From: Burkholderiales bacterium
GTDB taxonomy: Bacteria; Pseudomonadota; Gammaproteobacteria; Burkholderiales; Burkholderiaceae_E
Reading direction: 5' to 3'
DNA length: 27,242 bases
Assembly: GCA_027489195.1 (NCBI GenBank)
Contig: JAIYAG010000198.1
Span: 1-27,242, forward strand
This document shows positions 1 through 7,292 of this stretch, one piece after another. Every line of letters begins with the position of its first letter. Position 1 is the stretch's first letter. Below the pieces are notes generated by a model that saw only the letters and a list, made by a program, of their open reading frames with translations, made no database searches and was not told the DNA's origin. Both the position numbers and the translations under genes were made by a program.

Positions 1-1
1 C

Positions 2-1684
2 TCGATCACCGGCAGCGGCACGGTGATCCAGTCCGATGCCGATCCGATCCGTGCGTTCGGTGTTCGCCAGCCGTTCGCCGAGGTCGACGAGCGGCGTGCC
101 CGGGAGTTCACGTCGGCCGCCCACGCCCAGGTGCCGGTCCACCGCGACGACGGCGAGCCGTCGCGACTGGTCGCCGGCCGTGATGTCGCGACCTCGCCCG
201 ACGCTGCTTCGCCGCTGAGCATCGTCACCGCCGAGGCGCTCCAGGTCGATGCCGGTCGCGACGTCCGCAACCTCGTGCTGTCGGCCCAGAACGTTCGCGC
301 CTCCGACGTGACACGCGTCGTCGCCGGCCGGGACGTGGTCAACGATTCGCAGGTCAACGCTCGCGGCCAGCTCCAGCTCGGCAGCGAGCTCGGCATCGCC
401 GTGACCGGCCCCGGCCGGCTCGACGTGCGGGCCGCCCGCGACATCGCGATGGGCACCTCGAAGGGCATCGTCACCCGCGGCAACCTCGACAACGTCGCGC
501 TGCCGGAGCGGGGTGCCTCGATCGTGCTGGTCGCGGGCCTTCCCGAGGACCCCGCGTACGACGCCTTCCTGACGGCGTATGCAGGGCCGCAGGCGAACGG
601 CGGACCGCGCCTCTACCAGCAGGAGATGATCGCCTTCGTCGCCACGGAGACCGGTGCGTCCGGCCTGGACCTCGGCGCCGCGTGGTCGAGGCTGCAGACC
701 CTGCCGGCCGACCGCCGCAGCGAGCTCGCGCGCTCGCTGTTCTTCCTCGAGCTGCGCACAGCCGGCCGCGCGGCCTCCGACCCGGCCAATCCGGCGTTCC
801 GTGATTTCCAGGCGGCCTACGACGCGATGGCCGCGATGTTCCCGAAGGACGGGCGCGGCAACGTCGACCTGGTCTTCAGCCAGGTCAAGACCGAGCGGGG
901 CGGCGACATCAGGATGATGGTGCCGGGGGCGGTCTGCCGCGGCGCGGCCGCCGACTGCGCATCGACCGATGCGAGCCGGGCGGTCGGCAACGTCTCGGTC
1001 GGCCTGACCTCGCCGCCCGCCGAACTCGCGCAGGGCAAGCCCGCCAGCCAGCTCGGCATCTTCACGCTCCAGGGCGGCGACATCCAGGCCGCCGCGGGCA
1101 ACGACATCGCGGTCAACCGCTCGCGGATCCTGACCGTCGCCGGCGGCGGCATCACGCTGTTCAGCGCCACCGGCGACATCGATGCCGGCCGCGGGTCGAA
1201 GTCCGCGACCAGCGCGCCCCCGCCGCTGGTCCGCGTCGACGACGCCGGCAACATCGTCGTCGAGCTGCCCGGCGTGGTCGAGGGCTCGGGCATCGGCGTG
1301 CTGGTCACCCAGCCCGGCGTGACCCCGGGCGACATCGACCTGTTCGCGCCCAAGGGGATCATCGACGCGGGCGAGGCGGGGATCCGCGCCGCCGGCAACA
1401 TCACGGTGTTCGCCTCCCAGGTGCTGAACGCGTCGAACATCTCGGTGGGCGGCTCGTCCACCGGGGTGCCGACGGTCACCGCGACGCCGAGCCTCTCGCT
1501 CGCGAGCTCGTCGTCGTCGTCGACCGGCTCGGCCCGCAGCGCCACCGATGCCGCCGAGCGCGCCGCGTCCGATGCGACGAACCGTCCTCGCTCGACCCAG
1601 CGGATCCTCGTCCTGGAGTTCCTCGGGTTCGGCGACGAAGGCGAGGACGCCTGGCAGCGCCGCCGTGCCGCCCGCGCCCGTTGA
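2..1684 (+). CDS. Filamentous haemagglutinin-family adhesin, C-terminal part (DUF3739), 5' end outside window
   Basis: The frame is open from the left edge (codons from base 2), so this is the last ~560 residues of a larger protein; the GTG at 23 is probably not the true start. It carries repeated short units of the GRDV and AGNDI/AGNI type, typical of the beta-helix of two-partner-secreted exoproteins. A region at about nt 1075-1470 has the DUF3739 pattern (ITLFSATGDIDAGRG, PPPLVRVDDAGN, GDIDLFAPKGIIDAGEAGIR). It ends with a Ser-rich stretch (five TCG codons in a row at 1508-1522) and a short charged tail containing LEFLGFGDEGED. Two cysteines are encoded at 935-937 and 956-958. By family knowledge such proteins are exported through an outer-membrane TpsB/FhaC-type transporter; none is in the window. 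The product is probably a large surface adhesin. The family call is firm; the ligand is unknown. Confidence 0.85.
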   Translation, partial: SITGSGTVIQSDADPIRAFGVRQPFAEVDERRAREFTSAAHAQVPVHRDDGEPSRLVAGRDVATSPDAASPLSIVTAEALQVDAGRDVRNLVLSAQNVRASDVTRVVAGRDVVNDSQVNARGQLQLGSELGIAVTGPGRLDVRAARDIAMGTSKGIVTRGNLDNVALPERGASIVLVAGLPEDPAYDAFLTAYAGPQANGGPRLYQQEMIAFVATETGASGLDLGAAWSRLQTLPADRRSELARSLFFLELRTAGRAASDPANPAFRDFQAAYDAMAAMFPKDGRGNVDLVFSQVKTERGGDIRMMVPGAVCRGAAADCASTDASRAVGNVSVGLTSPPAELAQGKPASQLGIFTLQGGDIQAAAGNDIAVNRSRILTVAGGGITLFSATGDIDAGRGSKSATSAPPPLVRVDDAGNIVVELPGVVEGSGIGVLVTQPGVTPGDIDLFAPKGIIDAGEAGIRAAGNITVFASQVLNASNISVGGSSTGVPTVTATPSLSLASSSSSSTGSARSATDAAERAASDATNRPRSTQRILVLEFLGFGDEGEDAWQRRRAARAR

Positions 1685-1690
1685 TCCGAT

Positions 1691-1733
1691 CGCCGCGGCG
1701 GACGGTGCCGATCGGGCCCGATCCGCCGCGGCG
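1691..1733. repeat. GC-rich inverted repeat and palindromes between adhesin and exbB-like gene
   Basis: A 12-bp arm at 1691-1702 (CGCCGCGGCGGA) is exactly repeated in inverted orientation at 1722-1733. The two arms share a 10-bp self-palindromic core. Between them lies a perfect 14-bp palindrome, GATCGGGCCCGATC, at 1710-1723. The element begins 7 bases after the adhesin stop and could form a strong hairpin in the transcript. It has no following T-run, so it is not a canonical intrinsic terminator. A transcript-stabilising hairpin, attenuator or protein-binding site are all possible. Confidence 0.4.
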
Positions 1734-1802
1734 CTGCCGCAACTGACAAGAAGCCGCAAGACACCCCGCCTAGCCTGCACACGCCGTCCCAACCGACCTG
1801 CC

Positions 1803-3566
1803 ATGACCCAACGACTCCTCCTCGCGCTCTGGCTGCTCGCCGGCCTGTTCCAACCGGCGCTCGCGCAGTCGCTGTCCGACTGGCCCAACAAGGCCAAGTT
1901 CGCGATCGACACCACGCCGGAGGGCGGCAACCTGCGCTCGGCGCTGCAGCAGTTCGTGCTGCCGTTGCGACTGCACACCGGCAACTTCGACTTCAAGGCC
2001 GCCAAGCCCGACGGCACGGACCTGCGCTTCGTCGCCGCAGACGGCAAGACGGTGCTGCCCCATCGGCTCGAGGCCTTCGACGCCGCGAACGAACTGGCGG
2101 TCGCGTGGGTCCAGGTCCCGTCGATCGCACCGGCCACGCGCGACCAGTTCATCTGGGTCTACAGCGGCAACCCCAAGGCGGACGCGCCGCCCGCCGCGCG
2201 CCTGTACGACGCGCGCACGCCCCTGGTGGTGCGCTTCGGCGAGCCGCTCGCGAACGAAGGCGGCGGCCAGGCGGAGCTCGTCGGCACCGGCGTCGGCATC
2301 GAGCCCTCGGGCGTCGCCGGTCGCGGCGGCAAGCTCGCCGCGGGCGGCACGCTCGTCGCGCAGGGCACGGACGTGAAGATCGGCGCCGACGGCGCCACCG
2401 CGAGCGCCTGGGTCCGCGGGATCGGTACGGGCGCCAGCGGCGCGGTGCTCACGCTCGCGGGCGAACGCTCGCGGATCGAGGTGGCCGTGGCCAACGGCGT
2501 GCCGTCGCTGAGGGTCGTCCAGCAGGCTGCGGCGGGTGCGCCCGCCACCCCCGCCACCGCGCCCGCCGCCGCGACCGCGGCGCTGTCCGCCGACCGCTGG
2601 CAGCTCCTCGCCGTCGTGGTCGGCGCGGACCGCGTCGTGCTGCTCGTCGACGGCGCCGAGGTCGCCTCGGTGGCCGCCAAGGTGCCCGAGCAGCCGGTGC
2701 GGATGACCGTCGGCGGCGGTCCGGCCTTCGACGTCGACGACGTGGTGCTCGCCACCGTGGCCCGCGTGCCCGAGTACCTGCGCGCGACCTTCGCGTCGCA
2801 GGGCCCGGACAACGCGATGATCGGGCTCGCCCAGGAAGAGGCCGGCGAGATCTCGCACTTCAAGATCCTGGTCGACAACCTGACGCTCGACGGCAAGATC
2901 GTCATCTACCTGCTCGCCGTGATGTTCGTCATCGCGACCTGGGTGATCATCGCCAAGGCGATCTCGCTGCAGCGGGCGGCCCGCGCCAACGCCCGCTTCC
3001 TCGAGGCGTTCCGCTCGACGGGCGACGAGGCCTTCCTCGCGCCGACGTTCGGTGCGGCCTCGGTGGGTGCTGCGGGCGCCTCGTCGACGTTCACCGGCTC
3101 GCCGCTCTACGCGATGTTCGAGGCGGCGTCCGGCCAGGTCCGAGCTCGGGTGCCCGATGGCGCGAGCGACGTCGAGCACGCCCGCGGCACCATCGGCCCC
3201 AAGTCGATGGCCTCGATCCGCGCCGCGATCGACGCGACGCTGGTTCGCGAGGGCAACCGGCTCAATCGCCTGATCGTGCTGCTGACCATCGCGATCTCCG
3301 GCGGCCCCTTCATCGGCCTGCTGGGCACGGTGGTGGGCGTGATGATCACCTTCGCGGCGATCGCGGCGGCCGGCGACGTGAACATCAACGCGATCGCGCC
3401 GGGCATCGCCGCCGCACTGCTCGCGACCGTCGCCGGACTGGCCGTCGCGATCCCTGCGCTGTTCGCCTACAACTGGCTCGCCGCCAAGATCAAGGAGCTG
3501 GTGAGCGAGATGCAGATCTTCAGCGACGAGCTGGTGAGCCGCATCGCCGAGACCTTCGAGCGCTGA
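1803..3566 (+). CDS. DUF2341/LamG-ExbB fusion: MotA/TolQ/ExbB proton-channel protein
   Basis: This 587-residue protein is about twice the length of a usual ExbB or TolQ. A signal peptide (residues 1-22, ending ALAQ) leads into a periplasmic DUF2341-like domain (~28-150, with FVLPLRLHTGNFDF and FIWVYSGNP) and a LamG/concanavalin-like domain (~155-325). A membrane helix lies at ~365-387. The C-terminal MotA/ExbB domain has helices at ~489-519 and ~532-560 and the family signature GPFIGLLGTVVGVM. ATG 1803 is chosen because it gives the signal peptide; the frame is open further upstream, and there is no strong ribosome site. The gene sits 13 bp before the exbD-like gene, its expected partner. By family, it forms an inner-membrane proton channel with ExbD that energises a TonB-type protein. 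The ligand of the large periplasmic part is unknown. Confidence 0.9.
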   Translation: MTQRLLLALWLLAGLFQPALAQSLSDWPNKAKFAIDTTPEGGNLRSALQQFVLPLRLHTGNFDFKAAKPDGTDLRFVAADGKTVLPHRLEAFDAANELAVAWVQVPSIAPATRDQFIWVYSGNPKADAPPAARLYDARTPLVVRFGEPLANEGGGQAELVGTGVGIEPSGVAGRGGKLAAGGTLVAQGTDVKIGADGATASAWVRGIGTGASGAVLTLAGERSRIEVAVANGVPSLRVVQQAAAGAPATPATAPAAATAALSADRWQLLAVVVGADRVVLLVDGAEVASVAAKVPEQPVRMTVGGGPAFDVDDVVLATVARVPEYLRATFASQGPDNAMIGLAQEEAGEISHFKILVDNLTLDGKIVIYLLAVMFVIATWVIIAKAISLQRAARANARFLEAFRSTGDEAFLAPTFGAASVGAAGASSTFTGSPLYAMFEAASGQVRARVPDGASDVEHARGTIGPKSMASIRAAIDATLVREGNRLNRLIVLLTIAISGGPFIGLLGTVVGVMITFAAIAAAGDVNINAIAPGIAAALLATVAGLAVAIPALFAYNWLAAKIKELVSEMQIFSDELVSRIAETFER

Positions 3567-3579
3567 GGCGGGGACCGAC

Positions 3580-3984
3580 ATGCAGATCCAGGGCGACAAC
3601 AAGCTGTACGACGACATCAACGTCACGCCGATGCTCGATCTCGCGTACGTGCTGCTCGTCATCTTCATCATCATGACGACCGCCTCCGTACAGGGCATCA
3701 AGGTCGACCTGCCCAAGGCGAGCAACACCCCCTCGCTCGCCAAGCCCAAGACCAAGGCGATCACGATCAACGAGCAGGGGCAGCTGTTCCTCGACGCCTA
3801 TCCGGTCACGATCGCCGAGCTCGAGACGCGCCTCGCGCAGTTCAAGGCCGCGGATCCGGAGCTGCCGGTGGTGGTCAAGGGCGACGCGCGCGTGCAGTAC
3901 GACAAGGTCATCGAGGTCCTCGACCTCGTCGGTCGGCTCGAGATCACGCAGCTCGGCCTCGTCACCCAGCGGCTCACGCGCTGA
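3580..3984 (+). CDS. exbD: ExbD/TolR-family biopolymer transport protein
   Basis: The 134-residue product has the standard ExbD layout: a short cytoplasmic N-terminus, one membrane helix (~residues 18-36) and a periplasmic domain. The helix contains the key aspartate D20 in NVTPMLDLAYV, matching the proton-pathway Asp of ExbD and TolR. The periplasmic part keeps the pattern ITINEQGQLFLD and VVVKGDARVQYDKVIEVLD. A purine-rich GGGGA lies just upstream of the ATG. It follows the ExbB-like gene and precedes the TonB-like gene, so the three probably form one complex and one transcript. The symbol reflects family, not proven equivalence to E. coli ExbD of iron uptake. Confidence 0.92.
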   Translation: MQIQGDNKLYDDINVTPMLDLAYVLLVIFIIMTTASVQGIKVDLPKASNTPSLAKPKTKAITINEQGQLFLDAYPVTIAELETRLAQFKAADPELPVVVKGDARVQYDKVIEVLDLVGRLEITQLGLVTQRLTR

Positions 3985-3993
3985 AGACTGCCG

Positions 3994-4710
3994 ATGGCGC
4001 CCACCCAGCCGACCCCCGCAGGGCGGCCCCCGAATCGCCGACTGCGCCCGCTCTACATCGGCGCCGCGGTCATCGCCGCCATCGCGCTGGTGGTGGGCGT
4101 GGCGCGCCTGCTGGATCCGCCCAAGAGCGCCCGCAAGCCGACGGTGCAGCAGATCCAGCTCGTGCGGCCCTCGACGCCGCCGCCGCCGCCGAAGCCACCC
4201 GAGCGCCCGCCCGAGCCGCCGAAGGTCAAGGAGGAGGTCAAGGTCGACACGCCGCGGCCCCAGGAGGCGCCCAAGCCCGCCGAAGCGCCGCCGCCCGCGC
4301 CCCTCGGCGTCGATGCGACCGGTACGGGCCAGGGTGACGGCTTCGGCCTGGCCGCGAATCCGGGTGGCCGCGACCTGACGGCGGCCCCGCAGATCGGCGG
4401 CGGCGGCACGGGCGCGGGGGGCGTCATCCAGCGCGCCCAGTTCGCGTCCTACCGCGACCAGCTGGTCCGCCACGTGAACGACGAACTCAACCGGCTGGCC
4501 GAGCTCAAGACCACCGACGGTCAGCTCGCGCTCCAGCTCTGGATCGACAAGACCGGCCGTGTCCAGCGGGTCGAACTGCGCGACGCGAGCGAGCGGCAGA
4601 TCGAGCTGATCCGCGGTGCGCTCGTCGGCGGACGCGCACTGCGCGAACCGCCGCCCGATGCGATGCCTCAGCCGGTCTGGGTGCTGATCAATCTCCGCGA
4701 GCTCGGCTGA
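3994..4710 (+). CDS. TonB-like energy transducer
   Basis: This 238-residue protein has a basic N-terminus, one membrane anchor (~residues 19-39), a Pro/Lys/Glu-rich periplasmic stretch (~60-103, with a PPPPPKPPERPPEPP-type run), a Gly-rich linker and a C-terminal domain (~148-238). The C-terminal domain has the TonB-C/TolA-like pattern LQLWIDKTGRVQRVELRDAS and ends VWVLINLRELG. It starts 9 bp after exbD. By family, it carries energy from the ExbB-ExbD channel to an outer-membrane protein. No TonB-dependent receptor is present; the next gene is a porin-like barrel, so the recipient may be unusual. TonB-like is secure; the partner is inferred. Confidence 0.85.
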   Translation: MAPTQPTPAGRPPNRRLRPLYIGAAVIAAIALVVGVARLLDPPKSARKPTVQQIQLVRPSTPPPPPKPPERPPEPPKVKEEVKVDTPRPQEAPKPAEAPPPAPLGVDATGTGQGDGFGLAANPGGRDLTAAPQIGGGGTGAGGVIQRAQFASYRDQLVRHVNDELNRLAELKTTDGQLALQLWIDKTGRVQRVELRDASERQIELIRGALVGGRALREPPPDAMPQPVWVLINLRELG

Positions 4711-4743
4711 CCGAGCCCCCCGGACTCAACCTCGAGGATCCCG

Positions 4744-6399
4744 ATGACCTGCAACCCAACCCGCCGATGGGTCCGATACGCGGTCGGCGCAGCGCTGACG
4801 ATCGCCTGCGGTGCCGCGTCGGCGCAGGCCACCGAGCGCGAAGAGCTCGAGCGCCTGCGCTCGGCACTCGACGAGGTCGTGCGCTCGCTCGCCGAACGCG
4901 GCAGCCTGCCCCGGCAGGATGCCGAACGGCTGCTGCGTCTGACCGCGCCGTCGGTGCGCACGCGGCCGCCCGCCGTGGCGGTGCCGCTCGCCGGCCCCGG
5001 CGTGCGCTCGGAGGCCGAGGCGCCGAAGTCCGCCGCGTCGACCGCCGCGGCGCCGCCGGTCTCGCGCGAGCCGGTGCGGGTGCCCTTCGTGCCCGAGTCG
5101 ACCAAGCGCGAGCTGCGCGAGGAGATCAAGGCCGAGGTCCTCGCCCAGGCGCGGGCCGAACGCTGGGGCGACCCGGGCACGCTGCCCGACTGGCTCGACT
5201 GGCTGCGCTTCGACGGCGACCTGAGGGTGCGTGCACAGACGGACCGCTACGACGCAGGCAACGCACCGGCGTCGATCCTCTACGACGACAGCTTCGCCGG
5301 GGGCGCGCTGGGTACGAACTACGCCGACGTCACCAACACCTCGGTCGATCGCAACCGGCTCCGGATCCGTGCCCGGCTCGGGCTGACCGCGCGGCCGAGC
5401 CCCGAGTGGATGGGGGCGATGCGGCTGTCGACCGGGAATGCGCTCGGCCCGGTGTCGACCTCGTCGACCTCGGGGGATCCGGCGGACCGGTTCGGCATCA
5501 AGCTCGATCGCGCGTTCATCCGATGGTCCCCGAACGACTGGGCGTCGACCACGATCGGCCGTGCGCCGAACCCGTTCTATTCGACCGAGGCCCTGTTCGC
5601 GCCCGATCTCGGCTTCGACGGCCTGTCGGGCACCCTCGCGCCGCGGTTCGGCGACGCCTTCCGCCTGATCGGCACCGCAGGCATGTTCATGCTGCGCGAG
5701 AACGCGCTGGCGGCCGACCGGACGATGGGCGCGATGCAGGTCGCCGCCGAGTACCGGCCGTCGTCGCGGTGGGGGGCACGCATCGCCTACGGACGCTATC
5801 GCTATGCGAACGAGGAGGGTGTCAGCGACACCACCAACTTCGGCACGCCGTCGTACGCGCTCACCGAGTACGAACGTGGCTTCCGTCAGAAGGGCAACAC
5901 CCTCTACCGGATCAACAACGCGCTGCTCGACACGTCCGCGGCGCGCTGGGGTCTCGCCTCGCAGTTCGACGTCGAGCAGATCCACGCGGCGCTCGACTTC
6001 GTCGTCGCCGACCCGGTCACCGTCGCGCTGACCAGCGACGTGTTCCGCAACCGTGGCTTCGACCGCACCGAGATCATCTCGCGAACCGGATTCGACATCA
6101 CCGAGGGCACCCGAGGCTGGCTCCACAGGCTGACCGTCGGATCGCCGGCGATCCGGGCCCGCAACGACTGGCAGTTCGGGCTGGGCTGGCGCCACGTGGA
6201 GAAGGACGCGACGCTCGATGCGTTCTCCGATCCGGAGTTCATGCTCGGCGGCACGAACATCAAGGGCTGGAACGCGCAGCTCACGTACGGGCTCGATCGC
6301 AACACGAGCATCGCGGCCCGCTACCTGAGCGGACGCCAGATCGAGGGACCGCCGTACGCGCTGGACATCCTGCAGATCGACCTGAACATGAGGTTCTGA
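4744..6399 (+). CDS. Putative outer-membrane porin (Porin_5-like) with N-terminal coiled coil
   Basis: The 551-residue product has a signal peptide (~1-28, ending ASAQA), a short predicted coiled coil (~30-60), a low-complexity Ala/Pro/Arg linker, a second charged helix (~120-145) and then a beta-barrel from about residue 155 (FDGDLRVRAQTDRYD). The barrel shows alternating aromatic and polar strands and ends LQIDLNMRF; the terminal Phe is the outer-membrane assembly signal. The layout matches the putative-porin family often annotated Porin_5. A good ribosome site (GAGG) lies about 7 bases before the ATG. The N-terminal coiled coil suggests trimerisation or peptidoglycan contact, as in periplasmic extensions of other OMPs. 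Its place after TonB suggests a link to the energised complex; its substrate is unknown. Confidence 0.82.
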   Translation: MTCNPTRRWVRYAVGAALTIACGAASAQATEREELERLRSALDEVVRSLAERGSLPRQDAERLLRLTAPSVRTRPPAVAVPLAGPGVRSEAEAPKSAASTAAAPPVSREPVRVPFVPESTKRELREEIKAEVLAQARAERWGDPGTLPDWLDWLRFDGDLRVRAQTDRYDAGNAPASILYDDSFAGGALGTNYADVTNTSVDRNRLRIRARLGLTARPSPEWMGAMRLSTGNALGPVSTSSTSGDPADRFGIKLDRAFIRWSPNDWASTTIGRAPNPFYSTEALFAPDLGFDGLSGTLAPRFGDAFRLIGTAGMFMLRENALAADRTMGAMQVAAEYRPSSRWGARIAYGRYRYANEEGVSDTTNFGTPSYALTEYERGFRQKGNTLYRINNALLDTSAARWGLASQFDVEQIHAALDFVVADPVTVALTSDVFRNRGFDRTEIISRTGFDITEGTRGWLHRLTVGSPAIRARNDWQFGLGWRHVEKDATLDAFSDPEFMLGGTNIKGWNAQLTYGLDRNTSIAARYLSGRQIEGPPYALDILQIDLNMRF

Positions 6400-7094
6400 T
6401 GCGCCCCCGCATGTCGTCCCGAGTGGTCTCGACGCTGCTCCTGGTCGCGGTCTGCGTCCCGGCCGTCTCGTTCGCGCAGCAGAAGAAGGGCAACGATGCC
6501 GCGATCCAGCGGCAGGCCGAGCAGATCCGCCGGCTGAGCGAGTCGCAGCAGACGCTGCAGGCCGAGAACTCGAACCTCGCGGCGCAGAAGATGTCGCTCG
6601 AGGAGGAGCTGAAGGCGGGGCGCGACCGGCTCGACGCCGCGAAGCGTCAGGGTGACACGCGGGTGACGGCGCTTCGGCGCGAACTCAAGGACGGCGACGC
6701 GCGGGCGGCGGCACTCGGCACCGAGCTCGAGCAGGCGCGGCGCGAGCTGACCCGGCAGAGCGAACGCCTCGCCGCGACCGAGCAGCAGCTCGCGGCGCTG
6801 CGCGAGCAGGCCGGCACGCTGCAGGCCTCGCTGCGTGGGCGCGACGAATCGCTGGTCCGCAGCCGGGCGTCCGAGGAGAGCCGCCTGGCGGACCTCCAGC
6901 AGTGCCGCGATCACAACGGCGCGATCGCCTCGCTCGCCGGCGATCTGCTGTCGGCGATCGACCGCGGTGGCCTGGGCGGTGCGCTCGTCGGCACGCAACC
7001 CTTCGACGGCTTCAAGCGCATCCACATCGAGACCCTGATCCGCGGCTATCGCGACCAGGTCGCCGACAACCGCGTCGGCCCCGCGGGGCGTTGA
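6399..7094 (+). CDS. Secreted coiled-coil protein of unknown function
   Basis: The start overlaps the porin stop (TGATG), so translation is probably coupled. The 231-residue product has a signal peptide (cut near residue 27, VSFAQ; a second ATG at codon 5 is possible), a long heptad-rich region (~35-168) made of Glu, Arg, Gln, Ala and Leu, and a small C-terminal domain (~169-226) containing a single Cys and FDGFKRIHIETLIRGYRDQ. I do not recognise a named family. The architecture resembles periplasmic coiled-coil adaptors (YbgF/CpoB-like in general shape only). It closes the ExbB/ExbD/TonB/porin block and probably acts in the periplasm with it. Confidence 0.75.
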   Translation: MRPRMSSRVVSTLLLVAVCVPAVSFAQQKKGNDAAIQRQAEQIRRLSESQQTLQAENSNLAAQKMSLEEELKAGRDRLDAAKRQGDTRVTALRRELKDGDARAAALGTELEQARRELTRQSERLAATEQQLAALREQAGTLQASLRGRDESLVRSRASEESRLADLQQCRDHNGAIASLAGDLLSAIDRGGLGGALVGTQPFDGFKRIHIETLIRGYRDQVADNRVGPAGR

Positions 7095-7099
7095 GCGGA

Positions 7100-7117
7100 C
7101 CGGGCCGTCAGGCCCGG
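7100..7117 (+). terminator. Possible hairpin after the porin/coiled-coil operon
   Basis: CCGGGCC at 7100-7106 and GGCCCGG at 7111-7117 form a perfect 7-bp GC stem with a GTCA loop, six bases after the stop codon of the coiled-coil gene. No T-run follows, so if it terminates transcription it is not by the simple intrinsic mechanism. It marks the boundary between the surface module and the eps locus. The remaining ~175 bp up to epsD presumably hold the eps promoter, but I could not identify convincing -10/-35 or -24/-12 boxes. Confidence 0.35.
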
Positions 7118-7292
7118 GCGGATCCCTCCGTTAGTCCGCACGCACCAATGCGGCCGAATGTTTCGCGGTCGCCCATCCGAACGGTCACAGGAACGAAAAG
7201 CGCAAGGGCGAAGCTGGGTGCTCCTGGCCGGACCGCACCACCTCATGGTGATCGCGCGTCCTCCCCTCCGCACTTCCGCCACGAGGTCGTCC

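Noticed and set aside
1508..1522. TCG repeat as a phase-variation tract
   Set aside because: It is only five triplets long and in frame, so slippage would change Ser number, not switch the gene off.
1770..3770. Long minus-strand frame opposite the ExbB-like gene, and similar ones at 4726-6195, 9046-10659 and 25437-27146
   Set aside because: All lie antisense to confident genes, have low-complexity Arg/Gly/His-rich products and no recognisable motifs.
4767..6398. Plus-strand frame overlapping the porin, continuous with the coiled-coil gene
   Set aside because: The upstream part is an Arg/Ala-rich frameshift shadow of the porin; the real gene starts at ATG 6399 with a signal peptide.
7158..7292. 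N-terminal extension of EpsD
   Set aside because: It would bury the lipoprotein signal 45 residues inside the protein; ATG 7293 has a ribosome site and correct lipobox spacing.
7118..7292. Sigma-54 promoter upstream of epsD
   Set aside because: I looked for a GG-N10-GC core with TGGCA-like context and found no convincing match.
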